Shown: positions 1 through 9,281, numbered from the stretch's first letter. The stretch: 64,000 nucleotides of DNA from Duganella sp. Leaf126 (GCF_001423125.1 NZ_LMNW01000001.1:79931-143930), one strand, 5' to 3'. The notes: generated by a model not told the origin, from the letters alone. Made by a program: numbers and translations.

Positions 1-1195
1 GCGACGCCGGCGGCGCCGCTTCCACCGTCTGCTCCACCGTGCGCAACTGCCCGTACCATTTATACACGCGCGAGCGGATGCGCCACACGTACAGCGGCGG
101 CACGATCTTCGACAGCGGCAGGATCAGCGCACTGAGCGCCAGCACCACCACCCACATGCGGTCGAGGAAGTTGGCAGCCCAGAACGGCATATAACGCTGC
201 AGCAGTGGCGGACCGTTCTTGTAGAACTTGGCGGCTTCGGCATCGACCGGGATCTCGGTGTACTTGGCAGACGGGAACTGGCCCTGCTGCTGGAACCAGC
301 CGGCGCCGTTATGGATGGTGCTGGCGCCCTGCACGAACAAATCGACCAGCGCCGGATGCAGGCTGTCGCGCGCCACCAGCGTGGCGGTGGGCGCGATCAG
401 GCTGTAGTCGCGCGCCGGGATATTGCGCCCCAGATCGACGATGCCCTGCGGCAGCGTGACGTGGGTCAGAAACGGCAGCTTGCGCGCGTAGGCCTCCGCC
501 TGGGTGAAGTCGAACAGCGCGATGCCCGGCGTTTGCAGCAGCATCTGGATCAGCGGCGCTTCCGGCGCCGAGGTAAACACCAGGCCGTCGATGCGCCCTT
601 CCAGCAGCTCGACCACGGCTGGCGTATTGGCCAGCGAATAACGCTGGACGTCGCCCGTTTCCAGGCCATTGAGTTCCAGCACCTGGTGCAGCAGGCGCGG
701 CGCACCGGCGCCCTTGGGCCCAAAGTTGATCTTCTTGCCGCGCAGCTGGTTCAACTCCGTGATCGGGGGCTGGTCCTGCGGCGCCCTCAGGAATAGCCAC
801 AGCGGCTCGACGAACAGGCTGCCCAGCGAAGTCAGATCGGCCCGTTCGGCCGCTTCCTCGTTGGTACTGCCGCTTTGCACGAAAGCGATATCGACCTTGC
901 CGTCGCGCAGGTTGCGCAGGTTTTCGCCGGACCCGGCCGACGGAACCAGCGTCACCTTGACGCCGTGCCTGGCCAGCATGGCCGCGTATTTCTTGCCGAA
1001 TTCCTCGTAGGCGCTGTTTTCCTGGCCCGTGCCAAGGCGCACCGTGCGCGGCGGCGCCGGGTCCACCAGCCAGTAGGCCAGCAGGCAGACGCCGACGATC
1101 AGCAGCACCGTCGGTGCGGCCGAGGCCAGCAAATCGCGCAGCGAAAACTGCGTGAACTTGAGTATCTTGGACATGTGGTGGCGCATCGGTTTCAT
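1..1195 (-). CDS. TAXI-family TRAP transporter solute-binding protein (3' end cut by window edge)
   Basis: The reading frame runs off the left edge, so about 398 residues are visible and the C-terminus is missing. An N-terminal hydrophobic segment (LASAAPTVLLIVGVCLLAYW) anchors the protein. A TAXI-type periplasmic receptor domain follows, with RLGTGQENSAYEEFGKKYA, VPSAGSGENLRNL and INFGPKGAGAP. A second hydrophobic stretch (WVVVLALSALILPLSKIVPP) near the cut lies where membrane-anchored members of this family carry a C-terminal helix. The natural substrate of such anchored receptors is generally unknown. The ATG at 1195 was chosen as the longest ATG frame; ATGs at 1186 and 1174 are also possible, and none has a good ribosome binding site. 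No TRAP permease gene is visible nearby. Confidence 0.8.
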   Translation of the reverse strand, partial: MKPMRHHMSKILKFTQFSLRDLLASAAPTVLLIVGVCLLAYWLVDPAPPRTVRLGTGQENSAYEEFGKKYAAMLARHGVKVTLVPSAGSGENLRNLRDGKVDIAFVQSGSTNEEAAERADLTSLGSLFVEPLWLFLRAPQDQPPITELNQLRGKKINFGPKGAGAPRLLHQVLELNGLETGDVQRYSLANTPAVVELLEGRIDGLVFTSAPEAPLIQMLLQTPGIALFDFTQAEAYARKLPFLTHVTLPQGIVDLGRNIPARDYSLIAPTATLVARDSLHPALVDLFVQGASTIHNGAGWFQQQGQFPSAKYTEIPVDAEAAKFYKNGPPLLQRYMPFWAANFLDRMWVVVLALSALILPLSKIVPPLYVWRIRSRVYKWYGQLRTVEQTVEAAPPAS

Positions 1196-1335
1196 GGGGT
1201 GCTACATTGCCGCGAAACAGCGCTGTATGCAAGTGAAACCGGGGCGGCAGGCAAGCAACCGGATCCCCGCCTGCGCCGTGACCGTGCACACAGGCACGGT
1301 GGCACGCGCCAGTGACCGTGCGGGCGGGCCGGCCG

Positions 1336-4300
1336 TTAGCCGCCGCAGGCCCGCAGCGGCGCTGGCGCCACCGGCTTGGGCAAGGTTGCCGCCACTTCGG
1401 GCGCCGTGCCCGGCACCACGGCCGCCGCTGCCGCCGGCTTGGCGACCGGATGCGGATCGATCAGCGGCATCAGGTGCGGCGCCAGCACCACCAGCAGCTG
1501 CACCGGCAGCGCGCTGGTGAAGTCGTAGTTCTTCGATTCGGGCCCGTGCACATAGGCGGTCATGCTGCCGAAGAAACGCTCGCCGATATTGAACACGAAC
1601 GTGGCCGAACGGTTCACGTAGCGCGACTCGATCAGGCGCCCGCCGCCGCCGTAGACGTCGAAGCGCTGGTCGCCGGTACCGGTCTTGCCACCGACCGGCA
1701 GCGGCGTGCCGTCGGACGTGGTGAACGCCCCGCGTGCGCGCTTGGCCGTGCCGTCCGACACCACGCCGCGGATCGCTTCGGCCACCACCTGCGCCACTTC
1801 CGGCGCCAGCACCTGCTCGTTGTTGACCGGCTTGGCGCGGGTGATCATGGTTTCGTACGGCGTCTGCTTGGCGAAGTGCAGCGAGGTCACGCGCTGGGTC
1901 GTCTTGCGCACGCCGCCGTTGACGATGATGCCCATCAGTTCGGCCAGCGCAGCGGGCCGGTCGGCCGAGGCGCCCAGCGTGGTCGCGTACGATGGCACCA
2001 GCGAATCGAACGGGTAGCCCATCTTCTTCCACTGCTTGTGCACTTCCATGAAGCCCTCGACTTCCAGCAGGCCGGCAATGCGGCGGTCCTGGGCATGCTT
2101 GCGCTTGGTCTTGAGCAGCCACTGGTACACGTCCTGGCGCTCCTTCTCGCTGGCCGCGTTCATCTGCGTCAGCGTGGCGCCCGGGTTGGCGTGCAGGTAG
2201 GCCACCATCCACAGTTCCAGCGGGTGCACGCTGGCCAGGTAGCCACGGTCGGCCAGCGACCACTGGTCGATCGCGTACTGGTCGTACAGCTTGGCGACGC
2301 GCTCGTCCGACACCTCGTTTTGCGAGGACAGGTTGGCGCGCAGGAAGGACGCGAATTCCTGCTCGGTCGCTTTCGGATACACGGTGCGGTGGATCACGGC
2401 CAGGCGCACCGGCGTGCGGCGCAGGTTGGCCAGCAGGATGTTGTCGAACTCGGCCACCGGCTTGCCCTTGTACTTGGCCCAGAAGCGCGCCATGAATTCC
2501 TTGCCTTCCTTGTCGGCAAAGCGCGCCAGGTACTGGGCCCGGCGCGGATCGTCGGCATCGGCCAGCAGCGAGGCGGACGAGCCGGGCGTCTGGAACATAT
2601 AGAACTTGGCGACATCGCGCATCAGGCGCACGAACACCAGGTTGGTCGAATGGCGCAGCGCCTCGGTCACGGTCAGGATCTTGTTGTTGTCTTCCTTGGA
2701 GAAGTTGCCGAAGTAATGCAGGCCGCCACCGGTAAAAAAGCCCTCGCCCGGGTTGCCCGAGTACTTGCGCTCCATGGCCGCGTGCAGCATGGGCGTGAGG
2801 CCGCGCGCGGCGCTATCGACCGGCAGCGCCTTGAAGTAGTCGATGGCCCACAGCGACAGCCGGTCCTGCGGATCGACCACCACCTTGCCCAGCTCGGCCG
2901 CCCCCATCGCTGCATATTTCTTGTGCAGCTGGTCCATGATGTCGAGGTAGCTGACCAGCGTGCGCAGCTTGGCCGTGGAGCCGAGGTCGAGCTTGGCGCC
3001 TTCGTTGATGTCGAGCGGCTGGTCGTAGTTGTCGGTCTGCAGGCGCAGGAAGTTGGTGTCCTTGCCCTTTTCCAGCAGCGTGAAGCTGTACACGACGTTG
3101 GCCGGATCGCCATTGCCCAGCATGCCCTTGCCGGTCAGGCCGGCCGCCTTGGCGCGCTCGGGGTCGCGCAGGTCGTTGAGCACTTGCGTGACGGCCGTTT
3201 GCGCCTGCGCGTCGAGCGTGCTGGTGACGTCCAGGTCCAGCCGGTCGAGGTTGTACATCCGGTTGTCGCCGAGCAGGTTGGCCAGGTGGTTGCGCATGGC
3301 GTTGGTGGCCTTGCGCGAGACAAACGTCATCGGCGGCGCCGCCTGCAGGCCGTTGCCCTTGGCCGGATGCAGCTTCTGCTTCAACGCCATGTCGCGCATG
3401 GCGGCCGTGATCACGCCATCCTTGGCCAGGATGCGCAAATGGCTGTCGGCCAGCTGGTCGAGGTCCTCGGCGCCGTCGCCGAGGTAATAGCTGGGGCGGC
3501 GCTGCGCGATCATCAGGCTCAGCGCTTCCTTGTACACCAGCGCGGTGTCGGCGTCGGGCTGCTCCAGGTTGCGCGCCATGATGCGGTTGAAGTCGTCGAA
3601 GCTGCGGCCGTACCACACCCACATGCCGTCGCCGACGCCGTTGACTTCGCCGTAGCCGGGCTTGGCCGAGAGCGGCACCGTGTTCAGGTATTCGATGACG
3701 ATGCGGCGCCGCGCCTTAGTCGTGTCGGGGCCGTCCTGGTAGGCGCGCAGGCTGCCCGAGATCATCTGCTGCAGCTTGTCGGTCATGGAACCGGTGCGCC
3801 CTTCCGGCGAGTGGCGGTATTTTTCGATCTGCGTGGCCAGCGTGCTGCCGCCGGCCGCGCGGTGACCGGCGCCCAGCGCGCTCATGCTTTTTTCCAGCAC
3901 GGCCTTGGCCAGCCGGTCCCATTCCACGGCCGGGTTGCGCTTGGGGTAGGTATTGTCGAGCAGCTCGCGGTTTTCGATGTACAGCAGCGTGCTGATCAGC
4001 GCCATCGGCGTCTGCTCGAACTTGTCGTAGATGCGTTCCGGGTACGACGTGGCGTACAGCTGCTGGGCGCGGCAATCGTAGATGGTCAGGCCGGTGCGGG
4101 TCTTCTCGTGATAGGTCGGAAAAATGCCGTGGCCGGCCAGCTCCAGCATCTTGGGCGACATGCGCGCCTGGGCGCTGACCTTGTACTCGCGCGCGCTCAG
4201 GCGGCCGATGTAATCGGGCAGGCTCGAGTAGCCGAGGCGTTCGTCGTACGGGCTGTCGTGCGGGAAGCGGATCGCGTTGCTGACGCCGGGCTGGACCTTG

Positions 4301-4512
4301 TAGGTCATCTTGCCGGCCAGGTCGGTGAACACGCGCGCCTGCAGGGCCGACGTGCGGCTTTCCTGCACCCCGAAGTACACGGCAAACGAGGCGCCGACCA
4401 GCAGCACCAGGATCAGGGCATTACGCGCGCGCTTGCGCGGCTTCGGTGGTTCTGCAACGGGCGCGTCAGGCTGGGCTGGCGGCAGGGACGCTTCGGAATC
4501 TTCTATGGACAT
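1336..4512 (-). CDS. Class A penicillin-binding protein (GT51 glycosyltransferase plus transpeptidase), unusually long
   Basis: Predicted bifunctional peptidoglycan synthase of 1058 residues. A basic cytoplasmic tail is followed by one membrane helix at about residues 30-48, a GT51 glycosyltransferase domain (GGSTLATQIEKYRHSPEGRT near 220) and a penicillin-binding transpeptidase domain. The transpeptidase motifs are SxxK as GSTAK near 512, SxN as HSTN near 620 and KTG as GGKTGTG near 940. All three are present, so both activities look intact. The spacing between SxN and KTG (about 320 residues) is roughly twice that of E. coli PBP1b, which implies an insertion. No clear ribosome binding site precedes the ATG. 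It lies 165 bases downstream of the CinA-like gene on the same strand and is probably a separate unit. Confidence 0.88.
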   Translation of the reverse strand: MSIEDSEASLPPAQPDAPVAEPPKPRKRARNALILVLLVGASFAVYFGVQESRTSALQARVFTDLAGKMTYKVQPGVSNAIRFPHDSPYDERLGYSSLPDYIGRLSAREYKVSAQARMSPKMLELAGHGIFPTYHEKTRTGLTIYDCRAQQLYATSYPERIYDKFEQTPMALISTLLYIENRELLDNTYPKRNPAVEWDRLAKAVLEKSMSALGAGHRAAGGSTLATQIEKYRHSPEGRTGSMTDKLQQMISGSLRAYQDGPDTTKARRRIVIEYLNTVPLSAKPGYGEVNGVGDGMWVWYGRSFDDFNRIMARNLEQPDADTALVYKEALSLMIAQRRPSYYLGDGAEDLDQLADSHLRILAKDGVITAAMRDMALKQKLHPAKGNGLQAAPPMTFVSRKATNAMRNHLANLLGDNRMYNLDRLDLDVTSTLDAQAQTAVTQVLNDLRDPERAKAAGLTGKGMLGNGDPANVVYSFTLLEKGKDTNFLRLQTDNYDQPLDINEGAKLDLGSTAKLRTLVSYLDIMDQLHKKYAAMGAAELGKVVVDPQDRLSLWAIDYFKALPVDSAARGLTPMLHAAMERKYSGNPGEGFFTGGGLHYFGNFSKEDNNKILTVTEALRHSTNLVFVRLMRDVAKFYMFQTPGSSASLLADADDPRRAQYLARFADKEGKEFMARFWAKYKGKPVAEFDNILLANLRRTPVRLAVIHRTVYPKATEQEFASFLRANLSSQNEVSDERVAKLYDQYAIDQWSLADRGYLASVHPLELWMVAYLHANPGATLTQMNAASEKERQDVYQWLLKTKRKHAQDRRIAGLLEVEGFMEVHKQWKKMGYPFDSLVPSYATTLGASADRPAALAELMGIIVNGGVRKTTQRVTSLHFAKQTPYETMITRAKPVNNEQVLAPEVAQVVAEAIRGVVSDGTAKRARGAFTTSDGTPLPVGGKTGTGDQRFDVYGGGGRLIESRYVNRSATFVFNIGERFFGSMTAYVHGPESKNYDFTSALPVQLLVVLAPHLMPLIDPHPVAKPAAAAAVVPGTAPEVAATLPKPVAPAPLRACGG

Positions 4513-4677
4513 GGAGGGGACGACGCTTGCTCAATACTCGCACGATGAAACAAACCGGTCAGCGGTTCGGTAAAAACTGCTAGTCACCATTGCACCACAA
4601 GGTGACTGCACAGACCGGCGTGACCGCAGAAAAATTGCTCTGCAGCGCAACATTTTCGCCAAAAAACAACGCCGGAC

Positions 4678-5463
4678 TCAGGTCTCGCTGAACTCGACTT
4701 CGAGGCGTGCGAGCGCATCGCGCAGGGACTGGAACGCTTCGAGCGTCTGCGCCGGCTCGCCCTTGACGCCGAGCTCGATATGGCGGCGCGTGGTGGCGTC
4801 GCCCACGCTCGGCAGGCTGAACACCTTGACGCGCGGGTAGCGCGATTCGAGCTCCACCATCAGCGGGGTCAGCGCCGATTCGGCCGCCTCGTACACCAGC
4901 ACCGACTGCTCCAGGTGCGGGGCGCGGTTGAACAGGTTCGCGTACTTGTTGTCGAGCACCCATTCGATCATGGGCCAGGCCATGACCGGGAAGCCGGGCA
5001 CGAAATAATGCTGGCGCAGCGAAAAGCCGGCGATGTTGTTGTACGGATTGGGGATCAGGTCCGCGCCCTCGGCAAACTCGGCCATCTTGAGCCGGTGCAG
5101 GTTTTCCGGCGCGTTCAGGTCGGCCGGCTGGCCGGCCTCCTCGCCCATCTGCACGATGCGCTGCTCGATGTTGCGCTTGCCCTGTTCGTGCAGCACCAGC
5201 GGCAGGCCCAGCGCATCGGCCGCAGCCTGGCGCGTATGGTCGTCCGGCGTGGCGCCGATGCCGCCGCAGCAGAACACGATGTCGTCGGTGGCAAACGTGC
5301 GCTGCAAGGTAGAGACGATGCGCACCGGGTCGTCGCCGAGGATTTCGGCCCAGTCCAGCTTGAGGCCGCGCGCGGCCAGGATCTGCACGACCCTGGAAAA
5401 GTGCTGGTCGACGCGCCTGCCGGACAGGATTTCGTCGCCGATGATGATCAGTCCGATCGCCAT
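4678..5463 (-). CDS. CinA N-terminal-type (MoaB/Mog fold) molybdopterin-binding-like protein
   Basis: 261 residues. The N-terminus IGLIIIGDEILSGRRVDQH and the downstream CCGGIGATPDDHT are hallmarks of the MoaB/MogA fold seen in the N-terminal half of CinA. The C-terminal nicotinamide-nucleotide amidase domain of full CinA is absent, so this is the short stand-alone form often labelled competence/damage-inducible protein A; its substrate is not known. The ATG at 5463 is preferred over the TTG at 5481 because AGCAGGAC sits just upstream. The gene follows the EI24 gene with its TTG/ATG region close to that stop codon, so it is the last member of the overlapped unit starting at 9095. Confidence 0.8.
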   Translation of the reverse strand: MAIGLIIIGDEILSGRRVDQHFSRVVQILAARGLKLDWAEILGDDPVRIVSTLQRTFATDDIVFCCGGIGATPDDHTRQAAADALGLPLVLHEQGKRNIEQRIVQMGEEAGQPADLNAPENLHRLKMAEFAEGADLIPNPYNNIAGFSLRQHYFVPGFPVMAWPMIEWVLDNKYANLFNRAPHLEQSVLVYEAAESALTPLMVELESRYPRVKVFSLPSVGDATTRRHIELGVKGEPAQTLEAFQSLRDALARLEVEFSET

Positions 5464-5477
5464 AATGTCCTGCTTTC

Positions 5478-6317
5478 TCAAAGTTCAATGGGGGTGAGGT
5501 CGGTCGCTGGCGCAGCAGGCGCCTGCCCGGCGCGCATGCGCGCCAGCGCCTCCAGGCAGTAATACGCGAACCACAAGCCGGTAAAGATAAACACCAGCAC
5601 GTACAGCCAGATCGATGCGGCAGCCAGGAACGGGAACAGCACCACCGCCATCACGCCGCCGAGCCAGATCGCACCGGGCAATGCGCCGGCCGCGCCGGAC
5701 ACCATGCCGATCACCAGCAGGCGCCAGCGGTGCGCGGCCAGGATGGCGCGCCGCTCCTCGGCGCTGGCATAGTCGGCCAGCACGTCGTACACCATCACGC
5801 GGCAGGTCAGCCAGCCCCACAGCATGGCCTGCACCAGCACCGCCAGCGGCGGAAACACGTACAGCGGCAAGGTGACGATCCACAGGCCGATAAAGATCAG
5901 CATGCCGCCGAGAGCCGTGCCGACGCTGCCCATCAGGCTGCCGCCGTGGCGCTGCACGAGCTGCGGGTAATGGCGCAGGCCCACGTGGCGGCAGATCAGC
6001 GGCATGGCGACCAGGCCGATGAAGATCAGCGCGGTCAGTATCATCAGGGGCAACAGCAGCAGCATCGCCACCAGCGGCACCACCACCGTGGTCAGCGTGC
6101 CGAGCCCGAACGAGCGCAGCCAGCTGGTGCTGGTGGCAAACAGATTGTGTTCGGCAAACAGCCTGTGCATGGCGTCGATCAGCGGCTGCAGGCCGAAGTA
6201 CAGCAGCACGGCCCACACGGCCACGGCCAGCAGGAAAGGCGCCAGGCTCATCGCCAGCATCTTGCCATGCCATTGCGACAGGAAGGCGCGCCCCCAGGCG
6301 CGGGCGACAGCCCCCAT
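5478..6317 (-). CDS. EI24-domain integral membrane protein
   Basis: 279 residues, very hydrophobic, with about six to seven predicted membrane segments (for example MLAMSLAPFLLAVAVWAVLL and VVPLVAMLLLLPLMILTALIF). The pattern and length fit the EI24/CysZ-like family. The function of most bacterial EI24 proteins is not settled; CysZ proper is a sulfate channel, but nothing here links this gene to sulfur. Its ATG overlaps the stop of the sterol desaturase gene by one base (TGATG), which implies translational coupling. It may act together with that hydroxylase in membrane lipid handling; this is inference from position only. Confidence 0.75.
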   Translation of the reverse strand: MGAVARAWGRAFLSQWHGKMLAMSLAPFLLAVAVWAVLLYFGLQPLIDAMHRLFAEHNLFATSTSWLRSFGLGTLTTVVVPLVAMLLLLPLMILTALIFIGLVAMPLICRHVGLRHYPQLVQRHGGSLMGSVGTALGGMLIFIGLWIVTLPLYVFPPLAVLVQAMLWGWLTCRVMVYDVLADYASAEERRAILAAHRWRLLVIGMVSGAAGALPGAIWLGGVMAVVLFPFLAAASIWLYVLVFIFTGLWFAYYCLEALARMRAGQAPAAPATDLTPIEL

Positions 6318-7312
6318 CAGACCACATCCTTTCTTGCATATTCCACCAGGCGTTTCAGGGCCAGCCAGTGTTGCGACCAGAAACCTTTGCCGTATTCGCG
6401 GCCCGGCACCACGGTGCCGTCCGGCGCCGTGGTCGGCAGCTGGTCGCGGATGCCGGTAGTGACGAATTCGGGTGTAAAGTTGGCGGTCCTGAACAGGATA
6501 TCCCATACCGGCAGCAGCACGGCAAAATTGCAGCCGCCCAGCGTGCCGGCGCCGTGCGACTCGTGGCCGACGCCGATCGCGTGGTGCATGCGGTGGTAGC
6601 GCGGCGACACCAGCAGGCGCTCGCCGAGCCAGCCGAAATGGATGCGCACATTCGCATGCTGCAGGCTTTGCAGGATGCGCGACACCGACACCAGCAGCAC
6701 GTATTGCGACGGTTCCACGCCGATGCACAGGGCAATCACGCCCATGTAGATGTCGCGCAGGAAGTCGTCGAGCACGTGGTTGCGGTTGTCGCTCCACAGG
6801 TTCATGTTCTGCTGGCTGTGGTGCAGGCCGTGCAGCGCCCACCACCAGTTGAAATGGTGCGAGGCGCGGTGGTACCAGTAATCGAAGAAATCGAGCACGA
6901 CGAAATACACGACGAAGGCGCCGAGCGGACTGATGGCGGGGAACAGCGATTCGAGATTGAACGGCTGGAAGCTCTCGAAGCGCAGCATGCCGGCCAGCCC
7001 GTCGAGCAGCGGATCGAGGGTAAAGAAGATCAGCACCGAAAACAGGCCGATCCGGTGCAGCACGGTGTAGATGAAATCGTTCCAGCGTGCGCGCGGGTCG
7101 GTGAACTTGTGCACCGGGATCAGCGCTTCCATCGGCCGCAGCACCAGAAACAGCAGCACCAGTTCGAGCACGCCGATCATCAGCCACTCGGTGCCCTCGA
7201 ACGCTTCTTCGACGTATTCGCCAAAGCCGAACTGGAACACCAGCGGCTGGATGACCGTTTCGAACAACCAGCCCTGGGCGGTGCCGAACCAGTCGGAAAT
7301 CATTTGCATCAT
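6317..7312 (-). CDS. Sterol desaturase / fatty acid hydroxylase family membrane enzyme
   Basis: 331 residues. Several hydrophobic helices surround the di-iron histidine boxes typical of the fatty acid hydroxylase superfamily: YHRASHH, HGLHHS and YHRMHH. The expected reaction is O2-dependent hydroxylation or desaturation of a lipid chain in the membrane; the substrate cannot be read from sequence. The ATG at 7312 was chosen because it overlaps the stop codon of the upstream deacetylase gene as ATGA; a TTG 15 bases earlier is less likely. The downstream EI24 gene overlaps it by one base. It is the third gene of a five-gene overlapped unit. Confidence 0.85.
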   Translation of the reverse strand: MMQMISDWFGTAQGWLFETVIQPLVFQFGFGEYVEEAFEGTEWLMIGVLELVLLFLVLRPMEALIPVHKFTDPRARWNDFIYTVLHRIGLFSVLIFFTLDPLLDGLAGMLRFESFQPFNLESLFPAISPLGAFVVYFVVLDFFDYWYHRASHHFNWWWALHGLHHSQQNMNLWSDNRNHVLDDFLRDIYMGVIALCIGVEPSQYVLLVSVSRILQSLQHANVRIHFGWLGERLLVSPRYHRMHHAIGVGHESHGAGTLGGCNFAVLLPVWDILFRTANFTPEFVTTGIRDQLPTTAPDGTVVPGREYGKGFWSQHWLALKRLVEYARKDVV

Positions 7313-8103
7313 GGCGGTTTGAACCAAGAAGAATAATCAGGGTGCTCGCGCAGCGTGGCAAAGCAAAAACCTTTTTGCTCCAGGCCGCTGATCAGCGGCT
7401 CCAGGTTGGCGGGCGCCCACGCATCCTTGCGCGACCAGATGCCCATGTGGGCCACGAAGATGTCGCCGCTGCGCAGCGCGCGCAAGGACTTCTGTAACAA
7501 TACCGGATTCGGGTAAGCCGTGCTCGACAGCTCATCGCCGGAGAAGCCGGCCGCGGCCCAGCCCACGTGCGCATAGCCGCAGGCCTTGGCGGCGGCGACC
7601 GTGCGCGGCGACGTGCGCCCGGCCGGGGCGCGCCACAGCGGGTCCAGGTGCGCGCCGGTCAGTTCGACGAAGCGGCGATCGACGCGCTTGATTTCTTCGC
7701 AATACTGGTCCGGCGTCAGGCTGCGGATCTTGCCGGCCTCGGCGCCGAAGCCGGGCTTGACGCGGAACCGGCCGTCCTTCTCGCCCACCAGCACATCGTG
7801 GTCGAAGGTATGCGAACCGAAGGCATGGCCTTCGGCCACGCGCGCCTTCCAGTAGGCCGACCAGGCCGGGTCGAGCGAATAGTCGCCGCGCACGGTCTTT
7901 TCGTTGGCAAGGAAAAACGTGGCCTTGATGTGGTGGCGCCTGAGCGTGTCGGCAATCAGCTCGGCCTGCGACTGGCTGCCGGTATCGAAGGTCAGATAGA
8001 TCGTGCCCTTGCAGACGCCGGCCGGCGCTGCAGCAGCAGCCGGTACGGTGCAAGATGCGGCGGCCAGTGCCGCCAGCGACGCAGCGATGGTTTGGCGCAC
8101 CAT
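7309..8103 (-). CDS. Secreted polysaccharide deacetylase (NodB homology)
   Basis: 264 residues with an N-terminal signal peptide (hydrophobic AASLAALAAASCTVPAAAAA, probably cleaved near AAA-APAG). The NodB-domain motifs are visible: motif 1 as LTFDTGSQS (second Asp replaced by Thr, so TFDTG rather than TFDDG), motif 2 as SHTFDHD, and WRAPAGRTS for motif 3. This predicts a metal-dependent carbohydrate esterase family 4 enzyme acting on a periplasmic or surface glycan. The Asp-to-Thr change affects a residue that often acts as metal ligand or neighbour, so activity is likely but not certain. Its ATG overlaps the stop of the propeller gene (TGATG). Confidence 0.82.
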   Translation of the reverse strand: MVRQTIAASLAALAAASCTVPAAAAAPAGVCKGTIYLTFDTGSQSQAELIADTLRRHHIKATFFLANEKTVRGDYSLDPAWSAYWKARVAEGHAFGSHTFDHDVLVGEKDGRFRVKPGFGAEAGKIRSLTPDQYCEEIKRVDRRFVELTGAHLDPLWRAPAGRTSPRTVAAAKACGYAHVGWAAAGFSGDELSSTAYPNPVLLQKSLRALRSGDIFVAHMGIWSRKDAWAPANLEPLISGLEQKGFCFATLREHPDYSSWFKPP

Positions 8104-9095
8104 CAGCGCTGGGCGGAGTTCATGAAGAACACGCCGTGCGGCGAGCGGCCCACCGGGATCAGCTTGATGAGCTTGCGCGTCTTGAGGTCGATCACCGCCA
8201 CCTTTTTAATCCAGCGCAGCGTGACCCACATGGTCTTTCCGTCGTCGGTGATTTCCATGCAATCGGGGCCGCCGGGCACATTGATCTGGCCGACGTTTTC
8301 CAGCGTCTGCTGGTCGATGATGTTAATCGAATTCGACACCCGGTTCGACACATAGGTATAGCGGCCGTCGCCGGCCGAGCGGAAATTGTGGGCGCCCATG
8401 CCGGTCTTGATGCGCTTGACCGTCTTTTGCGCCTTCCAGTCGATCACTTCCACGTAATCGCTGCCCATGATGCCCACCAGCAGATACTTGTCGTCCGGCG
8501 TCATCGCGATGCCGGCCGGCAGCTTGCCGACCGACATGGTCCACTTGACCGCGCCGCTGGCCAGGTCGATGGCGCTGACCTGGTCGCTGCCCTGCTGGGT
8601 GATGAAGACCATGGTGCTGGCCGCATTGAACGCCATGTGGCTGGGCAGCTTGGCCAGCGGAATGCGCTTGGTCAGGGTCAGGTTGGTGCCGTTATAACGG
8701 TACAGGTCCACGCGGTCGAGCCGCAGCGAGTTCGAGACGAACCACTTCTGGTCCGGCGAAAAGCCGATCTGGTAGGGATCGAGGATATCCTTGAGGGTGC
8801 GCTGGATCTGGCCCGACTTCGGATCGAGAAAGATCAGCTCGTTGCCGACCGAGCTGGCGACGATCAGCGACTTGTTGTCGGGCGTGGCCATCAGGTGGTG
8901 TGGCTCCTTGCCGACCGGGAAAGTCGACAAGCTCTGGTACGTGGTCTGGTCCAGCAACTGCACGGTCGCGTCACGCGAGTTGAGCACCACCACCACGTTG
9001 GCCTGCGCAGTCTGGACAAAGGCCAGCGCGCACACGCTGGGAACGACAAGACGGCGGACGATACGGCGGAGATTGCGTTGGAGACTGCTGAGCAT
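8103..9095 (-). CDS. Secreted YVTN-type beta-propeller protein
   Basis: 330 residues with a signal peptide (RRIVRRLVVPSVCALAFVQTAQA) followed by repeated four-stranded propeller blades of the YVTN / cytochrome d1-like type. Recurrent blade phrases are VGKEPHHLMATPDNKSLIVAS, VGKLPAGIAMTPDDKYLLVG and VGRSPHGVFF. Such proteins are usually periplasmic binding or scaffold proteins, and no catalytic residues can be assigned. The ATG at 9095 was preferred over a TTG at 9119 because it places the signal peptide properly; neither has a strong ribosome binding site. It is the first gene of the overlapped unit running down to 4678, so the unit's promoter should lie between 9095 and 9282. Confidence 0.8.
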   Translation of the reverse strand: MLSSLQRNLRRIVRRLVVPSVCALAFVQTAQANVVVVLNSRDATVQLLDQTTYQSLSTFPVGKEPHHLMATPDNKSLIVASSVGNELIFLDPKSGQIQRTLKDILDPYQIGFSPDQKWFVSNSLRLDRVDLYRYNGTNLTLTKRIPLAKLPSHMAFNAASTMVFITQQGSDQVSAIDLASGAVKWTMSVGKLPAGIAMTPDDKYLLVGIMGSDYVEVIDWKAQKTVKRIKTGMGAHNFRSAGDGRYTYVSNRVSNSINIIDQQTLENVGQINVPGGPDCMEITDDGKTMWVTLRWIKKVAVIDLKTRKLIKLIPVGRSPHGVFFMNSAQR

Positions 9096-9281
9096 GAAGA
9101 GATCGCTTGGTAAGCGCAAATGAGAATACAGACTTTATTTTACGTGCAAACCCGGCCGTAACGCGGGGGAAAGTTCACAATTATTCCGGCGCGTGGGCCG
9201 CTGTGCCACACGGTGCCATGACGTCAACTTGTCGCTGCTGCTACAATTGATAGCTTGTTCCCAACAACAGAAGGAAAAGCT

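Noticed and set aside
1312..4548. Plus-strand open frame of 1078 codons opposite the PBP gene
   Set aside because: The minus strand carries a complete GT51/transpeptidase gene with catalytic motifs. The plus frame has a repetitive composition (VGQVG, HAV..) typical of GC-rich antisense frames and no family match.
6318..7361. Upstream extension of the EI24 frame over the sterol desaturase gene
   Set aside because: It is out of frame with the histidine-box protein. The ATG at 6317 is coupled to that gene's stop and opens the hydrophobic EI24 protein.
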